Below are positions 57,770 to 64,000 of a stretch of 64,000 nucleotides of DNA, piece by piece. The notes under the pieces were generated by a model that saw only the letters and a program-made list of their open reading frames with translations, was not told the origin of the DNA and ran no database searches. Position 1 is the first letter of the stretch. Every line of letters begins with the position of its first letter. Both the position numbers and the translations under genes were made by a program. The stretch covers positions 62,001-126,000 of the forward strand of contig JBFMCV010000004.1 of NCBI GenBank assembly GCA_040754335.1, read 5' to 3'. This stretch comes from Thermodesulfobacteriota bacterium (GTDB lineage: Bacteria > Desulfobacterota_D > UBA1144 > Nemesobacterales > UBA2774).

Positions 57770-59558
57770 TCTTCTCTGCGGGAAGCGCCTTGGTCCATAA
57801 CCTTATCGAATCAATGATTATTATTACCGCGCATATCATCATGACGGCCGTGAATATGATATTCACGTACCCCTGGACGGCGGAGCCTTCTTTCCTCGTG
57901 AGGGGCAGGAAATTTTTCGTGATGTTGAGCCACGCGGCGGTGAGAGTAGTCGCCATTACGAAGGCCATCGGCACGAGCGTTACCCACATGTATTTCGCCC
58001 TTCCGAGCTTGATGATGAACGTCGTCCCCACGCAGAGCGCTATACCGGCAAGGAGCTGGTTGGCCGTCCCGAACATGGGCCAGATGGTGCTTATGCTCCC
58101 CGTGAGCACGAAATACCCCCACGCGGCGGAAATAAGCGCGCTCGATATGACGGCCGACGGCAGGTGGTCGACCCTCTCGAAGGGCTTGTAAAACCTCCCG
58201 CCGAATTCCTGTATCATGAACCTCGCCACCCTCGTTCCCGTGTCGATAGTCGTCAGTATGAACAGCGCCTCGAACATTATCGCGAAATGGTACCAGTAGT
58301 CCATCAGGTGGCTCATTCCCGGAAGCGCTGTGAATATCTGCGCCATGCCGACGGCTAACGAAACCGCCCCTCCAGTCCTTCCGTTGAGTGTCTCCCCGAC
58401 TTGAGCCGAGAGGTGGTCGAGGTTGACCGTGCTGAGCCCGAGCGTTTCGAACAGGGGCCCGGGGACGTTTATGGCGAAGTAATCGCCCGGGAAAAGGGCG
58501 GTTGCGGCGATGAGGGCCAGGATCGCTATGAAACCCTCTATGAGCATCGCGACGAACCCGATCGTCTTTATGTCCGATTCCTTCGAGACCATCTTCGGCG
58601 AGGTGCCTGAGGCGACCAGCGCGTGGAACCCCGATATAGCGCCGCAGGCGATAGTGATAAATGTGAACGGGAACAATGCACCCGGTATTATCGGCCCGCC
58701 GCCCTTTATAAACTCCGTCACTGCGGGCATCTTTAGCTCGGGGTTGACTATTATTATCCCCGCGGCGAGGAACACGATTGTCCCTATCTTCATGAACGAG
58801 CTCAGGTAATCCCTCGGACACAGAAGCAGCCATACGGGCAGTATCGACGCGACGAAGCCGTAGATGAGTATGAATAACGTGATCTTGGTCTTGGGTAGCG
58901 TGAAGTAAGGCGCGAGGGAGGAGTGGGCAATGTCCTTACCAAAATAAACGGCCAGTATCAGGAGAACGACACCGATGGCTGTGGCCTCGACTATCCTCCC
59001 TTTCCTGAACCTGTACATGTAGAGGCCCATGAAGAACGCGATAGGGACGGTGCACCCGATCGTGAACACCCCCCACGAGCTCTCGGCGAGCGCGTTCACC
59101 ACTGCGAGCCCGAGTCCCGCCAGCGCGACTACGAGTATGAACAGCACGGCGATCGAGGCGATGATCCCGGAAAGAGGGCTTATCTCCGTTTTCGCTATCT
59201 CCGCGAGGGACTTCCCGCCGTGCCTTACCGAGGCGACAAATATAATGAAATCGTGCACGGCCCCCGCCAGCACCACGCCTATGAGAATCCAGAGATACCC
59301 AGGGAGCACGCCGAACTGGGCGGCGAGGACGGGTCCTATGAGCGGCCCCGCTCCCGTGATAGCGGCGAAGTGATGTCCGAAGAGGACCCATTTGTTCGTC
59401 GGGAAATAGTTCTGGCCGTCATACATGGTGTAAGCTGGGGTTTTTCTCGAATCGTCGAGCACTGCTACCTTCGCGGCGATGAACCCGTGATAGTATCTGT
59501 AGAAGATAACCATGACGCAGAGCGCTCCCACGACTAAAGGCATGGCATGAATGGTCAT
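57729..59558 (-). CDS. cstA: Carbon starvation protein CstA (pyruvate/peptide transporter family)
   Basis: 609-residue polytopic membrane protein of the CstA family, with about sixteen helices. Family stretches are [38 protein letters not shown] (read as [20 protein letters not shown] then [15 protein letters not shown]), [45 protein letters not shown] and [19 protein letters not shown]. Members import pyruvate or peptides. Its last codons overlap a thioredoxin-like gene. It is divergent from hppA across 459 bp. Confidence 0.93.
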   Translation of the reverse strand: MTIHAMPLVVGALCVMVIFYRYYHGFIAAKVAVLDDSRKTPAYTMYDGQNYFPTNKWVLFGHHFAAITGAGPLIGPVLAAQFGVLPGYLWILIGVVLAGAVHDFIIFVASVRHGGKSLAEIAKTEISPLSGIIASIAVLFILVVALAGLGLAVVNALAESSWGVFTIGCTVPIAFFMGLYMYRFRKGRIVEATAIGVVLLILAVYFGKDIAHSSLAPYFTLPKTKITLFILIYGFVASILPVWLLLCPRDYLSSFMKIGTIVFLAAGIIIVNPELKMPAVTEFIKGGGPIIPGALFPFTFITIACGAISGFHALVASGTSPKMVSKESDIKTIGFVAMLIEGFIAILALIAATALFPGDYFAINVPGPLFETLGLSTVNLDHLSAQVGETLNGRTGGAVSLAVGMAQIFTALPGMSHLMDYWYHFAIMFEALFILTTIDTGTRVARFMIQEFGGRFYKPFERVDHLPSAVISSALISAAWGYFVLTGSISTIWPMFGTANQLLAGIALCVGTTFIIKLGRAKYMWVTLVPMAFVMATTLTAAWLNITKNFLPLTRKEGSAVQGYVNIIFTAVMMICAVIIIIDSIRLWTKALPAEKNEAPVSKKEAAHD

Positions 59559-60017
59559 AGTGTCGACCTCATATCTCTACTGAAATAGTCATATGCTATT
59601 ATCATAGCTGAATGTTGCCGTGCGACGAGTTTTTTCATGCCGGTGAGCTGCCGTTGCTTGTTAAAAAGCGAGCGGCAGGGTAACAAGATACAGCAAATCA
59701 ATTATAAACTCAAAATATCTGCCTGATCATGGCCCGCGGGTATCTATTTAACGGCTTCCCCGCATTTTCCTTGACTTTATTGCGCATTCTGATATGTTTT
59801 CCGCATCTTTGGGAGGAATGAGGTTATAAATTGCTTCGATTGAGGTACGGAAACATCGGTATGAGTACCTGCCGGGAATCTGTGTCCCGCCCATTTTTAT
59901 TTTTAAATTCAGGCAGTTCCGGCATGGCTGGAAAAACCCCCGGTTTTCTCTCCCGCTCCAGCAGAAAATGATCTGAAAATTATAAAATGTTATCAATAAA
60001 ACAAAGGAGATTTTGAT
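59559..60017. other. Divergent cstA/hppA intergenic region
   Basis: 459 bp without a supported gene. It holds a candidate promoter towards hppA (TTGACT 59771-59776, TATGTT 59793-59798, 16 bp spacer), a stem AGGTAC/GTACCT (59843-59848 with 59865-59870), and a terminator-like hairpin CGGGA/TCCCG (59873-59877 with 59885-59889) followed by a T-rich tract to 59904. Together these suggest a roughly 100-base leader RNA that could be terminated early. No riboswitch class is recognised. AAGGAG precedes the hppA ATG. Confidence 0.4.
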
Positions 60018-62141
60018 ATGGAGATAAGCAGCCACACATTAATTTTGCTTGTTTTGGCCATAAGCGTGCTTTCTCTGGCGTTCGCGGGTTACCTTGCGAA
60101 GTACGTGCTCGATTCCGATATGGGCACATCCGCGATGCAGGAGATAAGCAACGCGATCAAGGAAGGGGCGGAGGCGTTCCTCAAGAGACAGTACTCGACG
60201 ATCATCATGATGAGTCTCGCACTCGCTGCCCTGATGTTCCTCGTTTACTGGTTCCTGGCAGGCGATAAGGACACAGCCTGGCGTACTACCGTAGCGTTCC
60301 TTTTCGGAGCGGGCTGCTCGGCTCTTGCAGGATATATAGGCATGTGGATATCGATAAGGACGAACATCCGTACCGCGAGCGCCGTGAGGTCGAGCCTCGA
60401 CCGGGCGCTCAGGATCTCTTTCAGGGGCGGCGCCGTATCGGGCATAACGATCGTCGCAATGAGCCTCCTCGGCGTGGGTATTCTCTTCGTGCTCTACGGC
60501 GGATACAGCGCGGATGCCGAAGAGCTGAAGAGGGTCCCATACCTCATAGTCGGTTACGGATTCGGAGCGAGCTTCGTCGCGCTGTTCGCTCAGCTCGGCG
60601 GCGGTATTTACACCAAGGCTGCCGACGTGGGAGCGGACCTCGTGGGTAAGGTCGAGGCCGGTATACCCGAAGACGACCCCCGGAACCCCGCCGTTATTGC
60701 GGACCTGGTCGGCGACAACGTCGGCGACTGCGCAGGCCGCGGAGCCGACCTCTTCGAGTCGACCGCTGCTGAGAATATAGGCGCTATGATTCTGGGAGTC
60801 GCTCTCTTCCCCCACTTCGGGATAAAGGGGATACTCTTCCCGCTCGTGGCCCGCGCGTTCGGGCTCATAGCGAGCATGGTCGGCATAGGCATGGTCAGGC
60901 TGAAGAACGATAACGAAGACCCCATGGGGGCGCTCAACCGGGGATACTACATCACATGCCTGCTTGCGGCCGCGGGATTCTTCCTGGCGACGTATCTCCT
61001 CCTCAACAACAACCTCTGGCTCTTCCTCGCGGGCGTGATCGGTATCGCGACCAGTATCGCTTTCGTTTACATCACGCAGTACTACACCGAATACAGGTAC
61101 CGTCCGGTGAAATTCATAGCCGAAGCGTCCCAGACGGGTCCGGCGACGAACATCATAGCCGGTCTCGCGGTGGGCCTCGAGTGTACCGCCCTCCCCGTGC
61201 TCGCGATTTCGGCCGCGCTTGTAAGCGCGTATTACTGCGGGATTTACGGGCTCCAGGAATTCACCGACATATCCCGGAACGCCGCGGGTCTCTACGGTAC
61301 GGCGATCGCCACCATGGGTATGCTCGGCACGGCGGCATACATACTGGCGATGGACACGTTCGGGCCTATCACCGACAACGCGGGCGGCATAGTAGAGATG
61401 AGCAAGCAGCCTGAAGAGATAAGGAACAAGACTGACAGGCTCGATGCCGTCGGAAATACTACCAAAGCCCTGACGAAGGGATACGCGATCGGCTCGGCTG
61501 CGCTTGCGGCTTTCCTTCTCTTCTCCGCATACATGGACGAAGTGACTCACCTTACGGGTAAGCTCTTCGATACGGTCGACATCGCGCAGGTGCAGGTCTT
61601 CGTGGGCGGTCTTTTGGGCGCGATGCTCGTCTTCCTGTTCAGCGCGCTTGCGATCAGGGCGGTCGCGAGAGCGGCTTATTACGTCATTAGCGACGTGCGC
61701 GCCCAGTTCAAGGAAAACCCCGGCATCCTCCAGGGCACTTCCAAGCCTAACTACGCAAGGTGCGTCGATATCGTTACGAAGGGCGCACTTAAAGAGATGA
61801 TACCTCCCGGCCTCCTCGCGGTCTGCATGCCTATAGCCGTAGGGCTCATATTCAAGCAGTTCGGTCTCGGCGCGGAGACGGTGGCCGCGTTCCTTATGGT
61901 CGGGACCATAGGCGGCATCCTGCTCGCGACGCTCATGAATAACGGCGGCGGCGCGTGGGACAACGCGAAGAAATTCGTCGAGCTCGGGAATTACGGCGGC
62001 AAGAAATCGGAGACGCATAAAGCTACGGTAGTCGGAGACACGGTCGGCGATCCGTTCAAGGACACGGCGGGCCCGTCAATCCACGTGCTCATTAAGCTTC
62101 TCTCGACGATTACGCTCGTGCTTGCTCCGTTGTTTATCTAA
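60018..62141 (+). CDS. hppA: Membrane-bound proton-translocating pyrophosphatase, K+-independent
   Basis: 707-residue integral membrane pyrophosphatase that couples hydrolysis of PPi to ion pumping. The substrate and Mg-binding motifs are intact: DVGADLVGK (203-211), DDPRNPA (219-225), DNVGDCAGRGADLFES (233-248) and, near the C-terminus, TVVGDTVGDPFKDTAGPS. At the site that decides potassium need it reads GNTTK (K483), the lysine form of K+-independent enzymes rather than alanine. About sixteen membrane helices. AAGGAG precedes the ATG. The permease gene follows 33 bp downstream, so they may be co-transcribed. Confidence 0.97.
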   Translation: MEISSHTLILLVLAISVLSLAFAGYLAKYVLDSDMGTSAMQEISNAIKEGAEAFLKRQYSTIIMMSLALAALMFLVYWFLAGDKDTAWRTTVAFLFGAGCSALAGYIGMWISIRTNIRTASAVRSSLDRALRISFRGGAVSGITIVAMSLLGVGILFVLYGGYSADAEELKRVPYLIVGYGFGASFVALFAQLGGGIYTKAADVGADLVGKVEAGIPEDDPRNPAVIADLVGDNVGDCAGRGADLFESTAAENIGAMILGVALFPHFGIKGILFPLVARAFGLIASMVGIGMVRLKNDNEDPMGALNRGYYITCLLAAAGFFLATYLLLNNNLWLFLAGVIGIATSIAFVYITQYYTEYRYRPVKFIAEASQTGPATNIIAGLAVGLECTALPVLAISAALVSAYYCGIYGLQEFTDISRNAAGLYGTAIATMGMLGTAAYILAMDTFGPITDNAGGIVEMSKQPEEIRNKTDRLDAVGNTTKALTKGYAIGSAALAAFLLFSAYMDEVTHLTGKLFDTVDIAQVQVFVGGLLGAMLVFLFSALAIRAVARAAYYVISDVRAQFKENPGILQGTSKPNYARCVDIVTKGALKEMIPPGLLAVCMPIAVGLIFKQFGLGAETVAAFLMVGTIGGILLATLMNNGGGAWDNAKKFVELGNYGGKKSETHKATVVGDTVGDPFKDTAGPSIHVLIKLLSTITLVLAPLFI

Positions 62142-62174
62142 TTTTTAGAGAGTATTATTCAGGAGGCTCCCTCG

Positions 62175-63617
62175 ATGCTGAAGCAGCTCCTGAAACGAAA
62201 AAATATAAGCCAGATAACCCTTGAAGCGGACGACGAGCACCACGGTCTCAGACGTGTGCTCGGTCCGCTCGATCTGGTGAGCCTCGGCATCGGGATCATA
62301 ATCGGCGCCGGCATCTTTGTCGTAACGGGCCAGGCTGCGGCGCAGTACGCAGGGCCCGCGATATCGATCTCGTTCGTTCTTTCGGGATTCGGCTGCGTAC
62401 TGGCGGGCTTGTGCTACGCCGAAATGGCCTCGATGATCCCCGTCTCCGGAAGCGCATATACCTATGCGTATGCAACGCTTGGGCAGTTTATTGCGTGGGT
62501 GATCGGATGGGACCTGGTCCTCGAATACCTCTTCGCCAGCTCGACCGTATCCGTAGGCTGGTCGGGATATGTTGTCAGCTTCCTCAACGACTTCGGCATA
62601 ATGATTCCCGAGATTCTGTCGAAAGCGCCGCTGGCGCATGACCCTCGCGCCGGATGGGCCCTCACCGGCGCCGTAATCAATCTGCCTGCGATCATCATAG
62701 TGCTAGCAATGATGACGCTCCTCATTATAGGCATAAGGGAATCAGCCGCGGCCAACAGTATAATCGTAATAATCAAGCTCACCGTACTCCTTGTGTTTAT
62801 CGGCATAGGTTTTTTTTATATAAACCGTGAGAACTGGCAGCCCTTCATACCGCCCAACGACGGAGCGTTCGGTCATTTCGGCTGGAGCGGGGTGTTGAGA
62901 GGGGCGGGCGTTATTTTCTTCGCGTACATCGGCTTCGACGCCGTTTCGACGGCGGCGCAGGAGACGCGCAACCCCCAGCGAAGCATTCCCATCGGCATAC
63001 TCGGGTCTCTCATTGTCGCGACGGTTTTATATATACTGGTATCGCTGGTTCTGACAGGCGTCGTGAAGTACACGAACCTGAACGTGCCTGACCCGATTGC
63101 GGTTGCGGTCAACATGATGGGCGAAAAGCTCTACTGGCTCCGTCCTTTGATCAAAATAGGCGCGATCGCGGGTCTCACATCCGTGATCCTCGTTCTCCTA
63201 TTCGGACAGACGAGAATATTCTATTCAATGGCGAGGGACAGGATGCTGCCGGGACGCTTTGCCGCGATACATCCTATATTCAGGACGCCGGTGTTCACGA
63301 CGGTACTTACGGGCATAGCCGCTTCATTTTTCGCGGGGATATTTCCCCTGAGTGTTTTAGGAGAGCTCGTCTCGATAGGAACGCTGTTCGCCTTTGTTAT
63401 AGTCTGCACAGGGGTGCTCGTCCTACGGTATGCCGATCCTGAACTGCCGAGGCCGTTCAAGGTGCCTTTCTTTCCCGTTATCCCGGCGCTTGGCGCGGCC
63501 GTGAGCTTCCTTCAGATGGCGGCCCTTCCCATGGATACGTGGCTGAGGCTCATTATCTGGATGGCGATCGGTCTACTGATCTATTTCCTGTACTCCCGTA
63601 AGCGGGCTCAAGTCTGA
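62175..63617 (+). CDS. APC-family amino acid permease
   Basis: 480-residue transporter of the amino acid-polyamine-organocation superfamily, nearest in pattern to cationic amino-acid (CAT/YfnA-type) permeases. About twelve helices, with the unwound TM1 substrate motif GIGIIIGAGIFVVTGQAA, TM3 SGSAYTYAYATLGQF, TM6 FFAYIGFDAVSTAAQETRNP and TM8 GQTRIFYSMARDRMLP. The substrate cannot be assigned. AGGAGG is eight bases before the ATG; 33 bp after hppA. Confidence 0.92.
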   Translation: MLKQLLKRKNISQITLEADDEHHGLRRVLGPLDLVSLGIGIIIGAGIFVVTGQAAAQYAGPAISISFVLSGFGCVLAGLCYAEMASMIPVSGSAYTYAYATLGQFIAWVIGWDLVLEYLFASSTVSVGWSGYVVSFLNDFGIMIPEILSKAPLAHDPRAGWALTGAVINLPAIIIVLAMMTLLIIGIRESAAANSIIVIIKLTVLLVFIGIGFFYINRENWQPFIPPNDGAFGHFGWSGVLRGAGVIFFAYIGFDAVSTAAQETRNPQRSIPIGILGSLIVATVLYILVSLVLTGVVKYTNLNVPDPIAVAVNMMGEKLYWLRPLIKIGAIAGLTSVILVLLFGQTRIFYSMARDRMLPGRFAAIHPIFRTPVFTTVLTGIAASFFAGIFPLSVLGELVSIGTLFAFVIVCTGVLVLRYADPELPRPFKVPFFPVIPALGAAVSFLQMAALPMDTWLRLIIWMAIGLLIYFLYSRKRAQV

Positions 63618-64000
63618 CATTTCTGTAAATGTTAAATAACTCAGGGCTGGAATTTTTCTGGATAACGTGTAATGAAGGGGGTTTGTATTTCCCGACATTC
63701 ACAGAATCCGGCGGCGGGTGAGCACCCGCGGGCATACGGTCCTATTCACCGACTCTGCTCAACCATACCCGTTCGCCCTGAGCCTGTCGAAGGGTTGAAC
63801 GGGTATAACTCCCGTAGGTCTGGGGGGGAATTGATAGATTTTAGCCGTAATAAGATATTTTAGCCAGGATTCTGTGCGCGTGAGCACCCGCAGGCAAATG
63901 ATCTTAACCACCGCTTCCGCTCAATTTTACGATTGTTAGATTTGCGCCTGCAGCCACATAACAATCGTAAGACACACTACGTGTGTGCTTCTTTTCATCA
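63618..64000. repeat. Non-coding right end with MITE-like and REP-like repeats
   Basis: No gene is supported in these 383 bp. A 10 bp inverted repeat CACAGAATCC (63700-63709) and GGATTCTGTG (63867-63876) encloses 157 bp that contain a long hairpin (63765-63806). A 45-base direct repeat lies at 63718-63762 and 63880-63924 (35 of 45 bases identical by my alignment). Further right is a perfect 12 bp inverted repeat TTACGATTGTTA (63927-63938) with TAACAATCGTAA (63959-63970), and a short ACACAC/GTGTGT palindrome runs into CTTCTTTT at the end. Confidence 0.6.
63765..63806. repeat. REP-like double-stem palindrome
   Basis: Perfect outer stem ATACCCGTTC (63765-63774) with GAACGGGTAT (63797-63806) and inner stem CCCT/AGGG around GAGCCTGTCGA. 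The core CCCTGAGCCTGTCGAAGGG is related to the element at 39805-39829 in this window, marking one repeat family in intergenic DNA. Confidence 0.65.

Noticed and set aside
59831-59970. Short frame from TTG after GAGG in the hppA leader (about 46 codons)
   Set aside because: Composition is Ser/Arg-rich without domain, start is weak, and it runs through the terminator-like hairpin.
60039-62018. A 659-codon open frame opposite hppA
   Set aside because: Arg/Glu/His-rich composition with no domain; hppA on the other strand is complete and well conserved, so this is a GC-skew shadow.

Overview
This is a gene-dense chromosomal segment of a diderm (outer-membrane) bacterium. It has Tol-type energisers, SPOR-domain cell-envelope proteins, an AsmA/YdbH-type lipid-transport protein, a predicted outer-membrane barrel, lipoproteins and type IV pilins driven by sigma-54-like promoters. 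GlnD, the DUF4416-YicC pair, a pilin/ABC-transporter cluster recalling Myxococcus pil genes, and the tgt-yajC-secD-secF order all fit the former Deltaproteobacteria (Desulfobacterota, Myxococcota) or a neighbouring uncultured phylum such as Dadabacteria. That placement is inference from gene content; no rRNA or other decisive marker is present. No phage, complete transposon, CRISPR array, rRNA or tRNA gene was recognised.

Layout. 1-5.0 kb: the 3' part of glnD, then de novo NAD synthesis (nadB-nadC-nadA). 5.0-8.2 kb (minus): rho then ggt. 8.5-12.6 kb: a secreted unknown, yebC and ruvC-ruvA-ruvB. 13.3-20.4 kb: tolQ-tolR-tolA/tonB-like, a histidine phosphatase, argS and two tandem SPOR proteins. 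20.5-25.3 kb: a CDP-alcohol phosphatidyltransferase, carB and greA. 25.3-29.7 kb (minus): two type IV pilin genes, each with a sigma-54-type promoter, followed by an ABC ATPase, its permease and a TPR protein. 30-32 kb: lipoprotein, TPR protein and a small unknown, ending against birA (minus). 33-39.4 kb: OB-fold protein, a 1236-residue AsmA/YdbH-like protein, a YnbE/YdbL-like lipoprotein and an outer-membrane barrel. 39.4-40.0 kb: intergenic stretch with REP-like repeats. 40-42.5 kb: K+ channel, VTT-family membrane protein and NAD-type isocitrate dehydrogenase. 42.5-46.9 kb (minus): M19 dipeptidase, a Memo-family protein translationally coupled to a hydantoinase-B-like protein, and a small secreted protein. 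47-52.4 kb: sugar epimerase, sucD, yicC, DUF4416, a polytopic GT87-like protein and a lipoprotein. 52.4-57.3 kb: dapB, tgt, yajC, secD and secF. 57.3-63.6 kb: thioredoxin-like protein and cstA (minus), divergent from a K+-independent membrane pyrophosphatase and an APC amino-acid permease. 63.6-64 kb: non-coding, with a MITE-like or REP-like repeat cluster.

Most of the window is housekeeping. The points most worth a second look are: (i) the pilin/ABC/TPR cluster with sigma-54 promoters and paired TGACA-N5-TGTCA boxes; (ii) the Memo protein with an N-terminal PqqD-like region, coupled to a hydantoinase-B-like protein without its usual partner; (iii) the YdbH-like gene followed by a single lipoprotein that appears to merge YnbE and YdbL; (iv) a possible structured leader upstream of hppA; and (v) the intergenic repeats.
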